Positions 35,858 through 43,372 of a stretch of DNA of 53,284 nt are shown in pieces (positions within the stretch are counted from its first letter, which is position 1; each line of letters starts with the position of its first letter). The notes beneath the pieces were generated by a model. The model made no database searches and was not told where the DNA came from. It saw nothing but the letters and a program-made list of their open reading frames with translations. This DNA is from Methylobacterium gnaphalii (GTDB lineage: Bacteria > Pseudomonadota > Alphaproteobacteria > Rhizobiales > Beijerinckiaceae). The DNA lies in assembly GCF_007992215.1 (NCBI RefSeq), contig NZ_BJZV01000026.1, positions 1 through 53,284 on the forward strand, in the 5' to 3' direction. A program made the translations under genes and the position numbers.

Positions 35858-36994
35858 GTGTCGACTCCCGCCCTCGAAGATTTTCGCCGCATCGTCATCA
35901 AGGTCGGCTCGGCCCTGCTCGTCGACAGCACCCGCGGCCGGCTGCGCCATGCTTGGCTCGCAGCGCTGGCCGAGGATATCGCGGAACTCCATGCGAGCGG
36001 CGTCGATGTCGCCGTGGTTTCCTCGGGTGCCGTCGCGCTCGGGCGCACGGTGCTCGGCCTGCCGCCAGGCCTTCTGCGGCTGGAGGAGAGTCAAGCCTCG
36101 GCCGCCGTCGGGCAGATCGCGCTCGCCCGACACTGGACGGAGGCGCTCGGTCATCATGATATCGTCGCCGGCCAGATCCTGGTGACGCCGCGCGACACCG
36201 AGGAGCGCCGCCGGTACCTCAACGCCCGTGCCACGGTTCAGAAGCTGCTCGACGTGCGCGCCGTGCCCGTCGTCAACGAGAACGACACCGTCGCCACGGT
36301 CGAGATCCGCTACGGCGACAACGACCGCCTCGCCGCCCGTGTCGCCACCATGATCGGCGCCGACGTGTTGGTGCTGTTCTCCGACGTCGATGGGCTCTAC
36401 ACGGCCCCGCCTCATACCGACCCGAATGCTCAGCATCTGCCGGTGATTGATCGGATCACACCGGAGATCGAGGCTATGGCTGGGGGCCCAGCCTCAGAAC
36501 TGTCGCGCGGCGGCATGCGCACGAAGGTCGAGGCCGCCAAGATCGCGGTGGCCGGCGGCACGCACATGGTCATCGCGGACGGGCGCGGGAAGAATCCACT
36601 GCGCGCCATCCGCGAGGGTAAGCGCTCCTCTTGGTTCCTGTCAGCCTCTACTCCGACGGCGGCTCGGAAAACGTGGATCGCCGGGGCGCTGGAGCCGAGT
36701 GGCGCGCTCGTCATCGACGACGGCGCCGCGCGTGCCTTGCAGAGCGGCGCCAGCCTGCTGCCGGTCGGCGTCACCGCCGTCGAGGGTGCTTTCGGCAAGG
36801 GAGACGCGGTGCTGATCCGCGACAAGGCAGGCCGGGTGCTGGCCCGCGGCCTCGTCTCCTTCGACAGCACCGAGGCACAGCTGATCATCGGCCGGCCAAG
36901 TCGCGAGATCGCCGAGCTGCTCGGCTATTCGGGCCGTAGCGAGATCGTCCACCGGGACGACATGGCGACCGTCGGCCCGATCGATCCGGTCTGA
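35858..36994 (+). CDS. proB: Glutamate 5-kinase
   Basis: First enzyme of proline synthesis, which phosphorylates glutamate to glutamyl 5-phosphate. The amino-acid-kinase domain shows RRIVIKVGSALLVD, VVSSGAVALGRTVL, VPVVNENDTVATVEIRYGDN and GGMRTKVEAAKIAVAGG; a PUA domain fills the last 80 residues (SLLPVGVTAVEGAFGKGD). I place the start at the GTG at 35858, which matches where homologues begin; a GTG at 35816 with a weak GGCGAG would add 14 residues. Its usual upstream partner obgE is absent. Followed by proA. Confidence 0.95.
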   Translation: MSTPALEDFRRIVIKVGSALLVDSTRGRLRHAWLAALAEDIAELHASGVDVAVVSSGAVALGRTVLGLPPGLLRLEESQASAAVGQIALARHWTEALGHHDIVAGQILVTPRDTEERRRYLNARATVQKLLDVRAVPVVNENDTVATVEIRYGDNDRLAARVATMIGADVLVLFSDVDGLYTAPPHTDPNAQHLPVIDRITPEIEAMAGGPASELSRGGMRTKVEAAKIAVAGGTHMVIADGRGKNPLRAIREGKRSSWFLSASTPTAARKTWIAGALEPSGALVIDDGAARALQSGASLLPVGVTAVEGAFGKGDAVLIRDKAGRVLARGLVSFDSTEAQLIIGRPSREIAELLGYSGRSEIVHRDDMATVGPIDPV

Positions 36995-37127
36995 CGCTCC
37001 GCGCTGGGTGCAGGGGTGGCGTCGCGGAGCTGAGGGCACTTGGACTTGTTGGGAAAACACCCCACGTGCGATGAGACAGCGAAATATCCTGCGTACCGCA
37101 CGCGCCACCGATGATGGAAACGGAACA

Positions 37128-38429
37128 GTGCCTGTTCTGAACCTGCGCTCCGAACTCGCGGACGCCGATGACCTACCCACCCAGATGGCCGAGATTGGCC
37201 GCCGGGCGCGCGCAGCCACGCGGGGCATGGCGCTGGCCACCGCGCAGACCAAGGACATCGCGCTGCGCGCGATCGCCGAGCGCATCCGCGCCCACGCCGC
37301 CGACATTCTTCGCGAGAACGCGCGGGACGTCAGCGCCGCCAAGGCCGCCGGGCAGTCGAACGCGATCATCGACCGGCTCACACTCGACGAGCGCCGCGTC
37401 GCCGGCATCGCCGAGGCTGTCGCGCAGGTCGGCGCCCTGCCCGATCCGGTCGGGCGTCAGCTCGCGGCCTTCGAGCGGCCGAACGGCCTCTTGATCGAAC
37501 GCGTCGCCGTGCCCCTCGGCGTAGTCGGCGTGATCTTCGAGAGCCGTCCTAATGTCACGGCCGATGCCGGTGCGCTCTGCCTGAAGGCCGGCAACGCAGC
37601 GATCCTACGCGCGGGCTCTGATGCGCACCGTACCGCCACGGTCATCGCCCGCGCCATGAGCGAGGGGCTGGCCCAGGCCGGCCTGCCGGCGGACGCGATC
37701 CAGCTGGTGCCGACCCGCGACCGCGCCGCCGTCGGCCTGATGCTGTCGGGCCTCGACGGTTCGATCGACGTGATCGTGCCCCGCGGCGGTCGCAGCCTCG
37801 TCGAGCGGGTCCAGGACGAGGCGCGTGTCCCAGTCTTTGCCCATCTCGACGGTATCAATCACGTCTACGTTGCGGCCGGCGCCGATCTCGACATGGCCCG
37901 CACGTTGCTCCTGAACAGCAAGATGCGCCGCACCGGCGTCTGCGGTGCGGCCGAGACGCTGCTCGTCGACGAGGCCGTGGCCGAGACCCACCTGAAGCCG
38001 CTTGTCGCGGCGCTCATCGAGGCCGGCTGCGCCGTGCGCGGCGACGAGGCCGTTTGTGCGGCCGATCCCCGGGTGACACCCGCGGTCGAGGCCGATTGGA
38101 ATACGGAATATCTCGACGCGATCATCTCCGCCCGCGTCGTCGATGGCCTCGACGCGGCCATCGAGCATATCGAGACGCACGGCTCGCATCACACCGACTG
38201 CATCGTGACCGAGAATGCGGAGGCCGCGACCCGCTTCCTCAACGAGGTCGATTCCGCGATTGTCACGCACAACGCCTCCACGCAGTTCGCCGATGGCGGC
38301 GAGTTCGGCTTCGGCGCCGAGATCGGCATCGCCACGGGCCGGATGCACGCGCGGGGCCCCGTCGGCGTCGAGCAGTTGACGACCTTCAAGTACCGTGTTC
38401 ACGGCAACGGGCAGACGCGGCCGGTCTGA
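37128..38429 (+). CDS. proA: Gamma-glutamyl phosphate reductase
   Basis: Second enzyme of proline synthesis; reduces glutamyl phosphate to glutamate semialdehyde with NADPH. Hallmarks: VPLGVVGVIFESRPNVTADA, the catalytic Cys in RRTGVCGAAETLLVDE, and EFGFGAEIGIATGRMHARGP near the C-terminus. The GTG at 37128 gives 433 residues, the family length; an ATG at 37071 and an earlier start are open but add unrelated sequence. The 133-bp gap after proB contains no clear promoter, so the two are probably co-transcribed. Confidence 0.95.
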   Translation: MPVLNLRSELADADDLPTQMAEIGRRARAATRGMALATAQTKDIALRAIAERIRAHAADILRENARDVSAAKAAGQSNAIIDRLTLDERRVAGIAEAVAQVGALPDPVGRQLAAFERPNGLLIERVAVPLGVVGVIFESRPNVTADAGALCLKAGNAAILRAGSDAHRTATVIARAMSEGLAQAGLPADAIQLVPTRDRAAVGLMLSGLDGSIDVIVPRGGRSLVERVQDEARVPVFAHLDGINHVYVAAGADLDMARTLLLNSKMRRTGVCGAAETLLVDEAVAETHLKPLVAALIEAGCAVRGDEAVCAADPRVTPAVEADWNTEYLDAIISARVVDGLDAAIEHIETHGSHHTDCIVTENAEAATRFLNEVDSAIVTHNASTQFADGGEFGFGAEIGIATGRMHARGPVGVEQLTTFKYRVHGNGQTRPV

Positions 38430-38573
38430 CGACGGACCAGCGTATGAACCTCTCGAAACTATTTGCGCGTGCAACGAAGCAAGCTGGGGCCGCATCCTCA
38501 ACGTTGGAACGTTGGCTAGATGGCTTCGGCGCGCGATGACGGTTGAGACGTTCACGCCGCAACCGGGCGTCGA

Positions 38574-39182
38574 ATGACTCACGGGCTCGACGCGGCGCGC
38601 CTACCGCCGGCGGCGCCCGGCCTGCGGATCGGGCTCTATGGCGGCTCGTTCAACCCGGCCCATGCCGGCCATTTTCATGTCAGCCGCCTGGCCCTCAAGC
38701 GCCTTCGGCTCGACCGGATCTGGTGGCTGGTCACGCCGGGCAATCCATTGAAGGATCACCGGGAACTGGCGCCGCTGTCGGAGCGCATTGCGACGGCGCG
38801 CGGAGTCGCCCGGGATCCGCGCATCGCAGTGACCGGCATAGAGGCGGCGATCGGCGCACGGTACACGATCGAGACCCTGCGCTGGCTGCGCCGGCATCGC
38901 CCATCCCTGCGTTTTGTCTGGATGATGGGCGCCGACTCGCTGGTGAGCTTCCACCGCTGGGAACGTTTCCGGGAGATCGCATCGCTGATGCCCATCGCGG
39001 TGATCGACCGGCCCGGATCCACACTGTCAGGGCCGAACGCGCCCGGCGCGAGAGCGCTGGCGCGATGGCGGATCGACGAACCCGACGCATCTCGTCTTGC
39101 CAGCCTGCAGCCCCCTGCCTGGATCTTCCTGCATGGCCCACGCTCATCGCTGTCATCGACGGCGCTGCGGAACCGTGTATGA
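38574..39182 (+). CDS. nadD: Nicotinate-nucleotide adenylyltransferase
   Basis: Joins ATP and nicotinate mononucleotide to give deamido-NAD. The nucleotidyltransferase motif GLYGGSFNPAHAGHFHVS and the closing SSLSSTALRNRV (the SSTxxR signature) are intact, with WWLVTPGNPLKDH and FVWMMGADSLVSFHRWERF between. 202 residues. It follows proA by 144 bp and precedes rsfS, a conserved alphaproteobacterial order. Confidence 0.95.
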   Translation: MTHGLDAARLPPAAPGLRIGLYGGSFNPAHAGHFHVSRLALKRLRLDRIWWLVTPGNPLKDHRELAPLSERIATARGVARDPRIAVTGIEAAIGARYTIETLRWLRRHRPSLRFVWMMGADSLVSFHRWERFREIASLMPIAVIDRPGSTLSGPNAPGARALARWRIDEPDASRLASLQPPAWIFLHGPRSSLSSTALRNRV

Positions 39183-39289
39183 AGGCTTTGCGCCCGGCAG
39201 CATTGCAGTCGGCGCCCAAAGCATCCAAGTTTTGATAATCGACAATAGCCGCCTCGGACGAGGCCGCGACCGAACGGGGAATCGATCCG

Positions 39290-39664
39290 CTGAACGACCA
39301 ACTTTCTCAAGACGCGCAGGCCACCGAGGCTCTGAAGGCCCTCGCGCTCGGCTGTCTCGACGACATGCAGGCCGAAGAGACGATCGCGATCGATCTCGCC
39401 GGTAAGACTTCTCTAGCCGACACAATGATCATCGCCTCCGGCCGCAACCAGCGCCACGTGGGCGCCATCGCCGATAAGATCCTGCAGGGTCTCAAGAGCG
39501 GCGGGTACGGCAATCCACGCGTCGAGGGCATGCCTGCCTGCGATTGGGTGCTGATTGACGCGGGTGACCTGCTCGTCCACATCTTCCGCCCAGAAGTGCG
39601 AGGCTTCTACAATCTCGAGAAGATCTGGGGCGACGACCGCCCGTCCGCCCATCTCGGTGGCTGA
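39290..39664 (+). CDS. rsfS: Ribosomal silencing factor RsfS, apparent CTG start
   Basis: Binds L14 on the 50S subunit and blocks 30S joining in stationary phase. The core is clear: AEETIAIDLAGKTSLADTMI, RNQRHVGAIADKILQ and CDWVLIDAGDLLVHIFRPEV. The family's N-terminal helix (TEALKALALGCLDDMQAEE) lies upstream of the first ATG at 39365, which would cut it off. No in-frame ATG, GTG or TTG exists between the upstream stop at 39236 and 39365; a CTG at 39290 has GGGGA nine bases before it, so I place the start there. rlmH, usually next, is missing. Confidence 0.88.
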   Translation: MNDQLSQDAQATEALKALALGCLDDMQAEETIAIDLAGKTSLADTMIIASGRNQRHVGAIADKILQGLKSGGYGNPRVEGMPACDWVLIDAGDLLVHIFRPEVRGFYNLEKIWGDDRPSAHLGG

Positions 39665-39762
39665 TCACTCCGTTATTGCAGGTGCAGTGAAGCAATCCGA
39701 GGCAGCATCCGCAGGTTCAATATCTCCACCGCGGATTGCGTCGGCAGCGCTTAGCCAAGACG

Positions 39763-40446
39763 TCAGAGTTCTGATTTCAGGGGCTTGCTGTCCCGAAACT
39801 CCGCCTCCTGTCGAATCAACGGGCCAAGCAGCGGGTGGCGCAGATCGAGGGTGAAGCGGAACGCGTCCGCTGACGTCGCCGCGTGGGTGACGCTTAGCGC
39901 TCCGGGCGACAGCCATGCCGGCAGCACAAGCCGCGGGCCAAAAACGTCGAAAAAATAACCTCGGCTGCGAAACACCAGCGCTCTGTCCTCGACGCCGACG
40001 CTCAGCCGCATGCCGATGCCTGCACCGATATGTTCTTCGAGACCTGTCGGCCCGGTGAAGCGCTTGGCCGAGTGGATCATCTGCGGAAAACCGCTCGGCC
40101 GCGCGTAGAGCCGAGTCCAGATTTGGCCGCCGCCCTGCGGGTCCTCGGTGACCGAGACGACACTCGCCATGCCAGCAGCCCGAGAGAGCGGCAGCGGCGA
40201 GCCTATGATGCGCGTGGCCTGGGCGAGAAGCCATCCTGCCAAGCTCATTCGCGTGGACACGACCTGCCCGACGTAGACAGCACTCGCGCCCTGCGGCAGG
40301 CGCTTCGAGAAGCGGCGGCGCACAGCCTCGGGCAGCGAGGCCCATTGCGCCTCCGGGATCAGCGCCCGGAAGCGGAAGTCGAGCAGATCGGTCTTGGCTG
40401 GCGCGGGAGCGGCCTGCCCCGATCGACAGCGTGCGAGGGCGGACAT
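39763..40446 (-). CDS. DUF4166 domain-containing protein
   Basis: Protein of 227 residues with a DUF4166 core: FRALIPEAQWASLPEAVRRRF at its head, then GQIWTRLYARPSGFPQMIHS and RSRGYFFDVFGPRLVLPAWL. The domain is found with SDR/saccharopine-dehydrogenase-like proteins or alone and has no established function. No signal peptide; one weak hydrophobic stretch near residues 70-95. Its start is 4 bp after the GbsR-type regulator ends, so it is almost certainly in one operon under that regulator. Confidence 0.85.
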   Translation of the reverse strand: MSALARCRSGQAAPAPAKTDLLDFRFRALIPEAQWASLPEAVRRRFSKRLPQGASAVYVGQVVSTRMSLAGWLLAQATRIIGSPLPLSRAAGMASVVSVTEDPQGGGQIWTRLYARPSGFPQMIHSAKRFTGPTGLEEHIGAGIGMRLSVGVEDRALVFRSRGYFFDVFGPRLVLPAWLSPGALSVTHAATSADAFRFTLDLRHPLLGPLIRQEAEFRDSKPLKSEL

Positions 40447-40450
40447 CGAC

Positions 40451-41011
40451 TCATCCCTCCGGTTTGGCGGGCAGGAAACGGACGATGCGGCTGCCGAGCT
40501 TGATCAGCTTGGCCAGGGTCCCGTGCGGCACATGCAGCATCTGCGCGTACCATCCCTCCATCGTCTGCGTGAAATCGAGCATGGCGCCGAGCCGCCGCCG
40601 TGCGACTGCGCCGACGGCAGGATCTTCCTCGGCCTCGGCGGCGCACGCACGGAGCGCCGCGATGGCCGGATCGATCTCGCGCTCCTTGCGACCGGCAGCG
40701 ATCCGCGTTGCCATCTCCCAGAGATCGGTCTCGGCGACAAAGTGATCGCGCCGGTCGCCAAAGACCGGCACCCTCCGGATCAGGTTCCATCCGGTCAGCT
40801 CACGCAGCGAGTTCGAGACGTTGGAGCGGGCGATGCCGAGTGTCTCAGCGATCTCCTCCGCCGTGATGGGCTTCTCGGAGAGGTAGAGAAGGGCATGAAT
40901 CTGCGCCACAGAACGGTTCACGCCCCATTGGCTGCCCAGGTTGCCCCAGTGCATGACGAAGCCCTCGACGGCGGCGGGAAGCTTCTTCTGTTGGTCTGTA
41001 TTTTCTGTCAT
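40451..41011 (-). CDS. GbsR/MarR-family transcriptional regulator
   Basis: Winged-helix regulator of 186 residues. The family opening VEGFVMHWGNLGSQWGVNRS and the DNA-binding part ITAEEIAETLGIARSNVSNS, then LRELTGWNLIRRV, match GbsR-like proteins, which control osmoprotectant and envelope genes in other bacteria. Translation starts inside a 7-bp-arm inverted repeat (41002-41019), which suggests autorepression. It is followed within 4 bp by the DUF4166 gene, the likely target. The effector is unknown. Confidence 0.9.
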   Translation of the reverse strand: MTENTDQQKKLPAAVEGFVMHWGNLGSQWGVNRSVAQIHALLYLSEKPITAEEIAETLGIARSNVSNSLRELTGWNLIRRVPVFGDRRDHFVAETDLWEMATRIAAGRKEREIDPAIAALRACAAEAEEDPAVGAVARRRLGAMLDFTQTMEGWYAQMLHVPHGTLAKLIKLGSRIVRFLPAKPEG

Positions 41012-41019
41012 AACAGAAA
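41002..41019 (-). promoter_or_regulatory. Putative operator spanning the regulator start codon
   Basis: Perfect inverted repeat TTTCTGT-CATA-ACAGAAA in an AT-rich patch. The ATG of the GbsR/MarR gene lies in the spacer, so a dimer bound here would block both transcription near the start and translation-initiation sequence. Its size and symmetry fit a MarR-type operator. Confidence 0.65.
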
Positions 41020-41123
41020 TTAGAGACCGATTCGATCAAGCCGTCAACCGGTGTTGGGCTTCACGAAGGCCTTTCGGGTGGTCCGAAACCTAGCGCGAGA
41101 CACATGGCTCGGACGCGAGAGCG

Positions 41124-43163
41124 TCACTTCCTAATCGGCACGCCCTTCGTGGTGAAACGCGGAGCGCCCGCATGACGCCCGGGGCGCGGCTGGCCTCCCA
41201 CCTTGCCCGTACCGGCACTCATCCCCGGCGGCTGCGACAACGGCACGAGTTGGTCCGGCCTCGGCCCGATGAGATCCGCGCGTCCCATTGCCTTCAGCGC
41301 CTCGCGCAGCACAGGCCAGTTCTCAGGGTCATGGTAGCGCAGGAAGGCTTTGTGCAGCCGGCGCTGTCGCAGGCCCTTGATCGCTCCAACCTGCTCGCTG
41401 CCGCCGCGCCGCACGCCTCGCAGCGTGTTGAGCTCGGTGTGATACATCGCCGTGGCGGTCGCCATGGGCGAGGGCAGAAAGGTCTGCACCTGGTCGGCGC
41501 GGTAGTCGTTCTTCTTGAGCCAGAGGGCGAGGTTCATCATGTCCTCGTCGGTCGTGCCCGGATGCGCCGCGATGAAATACGGGATCAGGTAGTATTTCTT
41601 CCCGGCCTTCTTTGCGGCCGCCTCGAACATCTCCTTGAAGCGGTCATAGGTACCAATGCCCGGCTTCATCATCAGGTCGAGGGGCCCGCGCTCGGTATGC
41701 TCGGGAGCGATCTTCAGCCGGCCGCCGACATGGTGGGTGACGAGTTCCTCGACATATTCGGGGCTCCTCACCGCGAGGTCGTAGCGCACGCCGGAGGCGA
41801 CCATCACCTTCTTGACGCCCTTCGCCTCGCGGACCTTGCGATAGAGCCGGATCAAGTCGTCGTGCGAGGTGTTCAGGTTCGGGCAGATGTCCGGGAAGAC
41901 GCAGGACGGCAGCCGGCAGGCCGCCTCGATCTTCGGGTCCTTGCAGGCCATCCGGTACATGTTGGCGGTCGGCCCGCCGACATCGGAGATCACGCCAGTG
42001 AAGCCCGGCGTCTTGTCGCGGATCCGCTCGATCTCGCGCAGGATCGAACCCTCCGAGCGGTTCTGGATGACGCGGCCCTCGTGCTCGGTGATGGAGCAGA
42101 AGGTGCAGCCGCCGAAGCAGCCGCGCATGATCGTCACCGAGAACTTGATCATGTCCCAGGCGGGAATCTTCGCGTCGCCGTAGGACGGGTGGGGCGCACG
42201 CGCGTAGGGCAGGTCGTAGACCGCATCCATCTCGTCGCTGGTGAGCGGGATCGGCGGAGGGTTCAGCCAGAGGTCGCGGTCGCCGTGGCGCTGGACGAGC
42301 GGACGGGCGTTGCCGGGATTGGCCTCCCGGTGCAGCACGCGCGAAGCGCGGGCATAGGCTTCCTTGTCGTTCAACACCTCGTCGTAGGCGGGAAGCCGGA
42401 TCACCGTGTCGCCGGGGCGGCGGGTAGCGGCTTCGTCCGCGGAATCGAGATCGTCGGCGGGCAGCTCGGTGTAGGTTTCCGGCACGCGGCGGAACAGGGC
42501 GACGCCACGGATGGAATCGAGCTCGCGCGGCGTTTCGCCTGCGGCCATGCGGTGCGCCACCTCGACCACGGCACGCTCGGCATTGCCGTAGATCAGCAGA
42601 TCCGCCTTCGCGTCCGCCAGGATCGAGCGGCGCACCTTGTCAGACCAGTAATCGTAATGCGCGATGCGGCGCAGCGAGGCCTCGATGCCACCGAGCACGA
42701 TCGGCACGTCCTTGAACGCCTCGCGGCAGCGCTGCGTGTAGACGATGGTGCAGCGGTCCGGGCGCCGGCCGCCTTCACCGCCGGCCGTGTAGGCATCGTC
42801 ATGGCGCAGACGGCGATCCGCCGTGTAGCGGTTCACCATCGAATCGAGATTGCCGCCAGTGACGCCAAAGAACAGTCTCGGCTTGCCGAGCGCCTTGAAC
42901 GGCTCCGCCGATTGCCAGTCCGGTTGTGCGATGATGCCGACCCGGAACCCCTGCGCCTCGAGCAACCGGCCGATGATGGCCATGCCAAAACTCGGGTGAT
43001 CGACATAGGCGTCACCCGTCACCAGCACGATGTCGCAGGCATCCCAGCCGAGCGCGGCCATCTCGGCGCGGCTCATCGGCAGGAACGGCGCCGCCTTCCC
43101 GGCAGGCGGCCCTTTGCAGGCGAGAGGTGCGACGGGTCGCGGGGCGGATACTTGGAGTTCCAT
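41124..43163 (-). CDS. YgiQ family radical SAM protein
   Basis: Large radical SAM protein of 679 residues with an N-terminal cobalamin-binding-like domain (DIVLVTGDAYVDHPSFGMAI), the cluster motif RGCFGGCTFCSITEHEGR and the C-terminal YgiQ region (DQVQTFLPSPMATATAMYHT and LLRYHDPENW-like FLRYHDPENW). The last 40 residues are a Pro/Gly/Arg-rich tail. Reaction not established for the family. Single gene, at the end of its own unit. Confidence 0.93.
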   Translation of the reverse strand: MELQVSAPRPVAPLACKGPPAGKAAPFLPMSRAEMAALGWDACDIVLVTGDAYVDHPSFGMAIIGRLLEAQGFRVGIIAQPDWQSAEPFKALGKPRLFFGVTGGNLDSMVNRYTADRRLRHDDAYTAGGEGGRRPDRCTIVYTQRCREAFKDVPIVLGGIEASLRRIAHYDYWSDKVRRSILADAKADLLIYGNAERAVVEVAHRMAAGETPRELDSIRGVALFRRVPETYTELPADDLDSADEAATRRPGDTVIRLPAYDEVLNDKEAYARASRVLHREANPGNARPLVQRHGDRDLWLNPPPIPLTSDEMDAVYDLPYARAPHPSYGDAKIPAWDMIKFSVTIMRGCFGGCTFCSITEHEGRVIQNRSEGSILREIERIRDKTPGFTGVISDVGGPTANMYRMACKDPKIEAACRLPSCVFPDICPNLNTSHDDLIRLYRKVREAKGVKKVMVASGVRYDLAVRSPEYVEELVTHHVGGRLKIAPEHTERGPLDLMMKPGIGTYDRFKEMFEAAAKKAGKKYYLIPYFIAAHPGTTDEDMMNLALWLKKNDYRADQVQTFLPSPMATATAMYHTELNTLRGVRRGGSEQVGAIKGLRQRRLHKAFLRYHDPENWPVLREALKAMGRADLIGPRPDQLVPLSQPPGMSAGTGKVGGQPRPGRHAGAPRFTTKGVPIRK

Positions 43164-43234
43164 GGGGCCTGCATAGGCCTCCGAGGCCGCGATCTCAACG
43201 AAGGCGGAGGGTGCGGCCGTCGCGCAGTCAGCGA

Positions 43235-43327
43235 ATGGCGTGCAAGTACCCGGACGCGGCCACTAACCCCACCGAAAACGGATTCGTCGTCGACATGACC
43301 GGCACGCACCGCCAAGTCGGCCGCTGA
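43235..43327 (+). CDS. Possible 30-residue protein
   Basis: An ATG-initiated frame (MACKYPDAATNPTENGFVVD, ending TGTHRQVGR) in the gap between the YgiQ and ABC exporter genes. Third codon positions are about 85 percent G or C, as in real genes here, but there is no clear Shine-Dalgarno and no family I know. It could be a real microprotein or chance. Confidence 0.3.
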   Translation: MACKYPDAATNPTENGFVVDMTGTHRQVGR

Positions 43328-43372
43328 GGAAGGATTGCGTGCGGGCCGGTTCGTCCATGGACCGCACCGAGG

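Noticed and set aside
38444..38539. 31-residue frame between proA and nadD (MNLSKLFARATKQAG start)
   Set aside because: Third-position GC is near 50 percent, unlike real genes here, and there is no Shine-Dalgarno.
41172..43298. 708-residue plus-strand frame
   Set aside because: It runs antisense through the YgiQ gene and has no recognisable domain.
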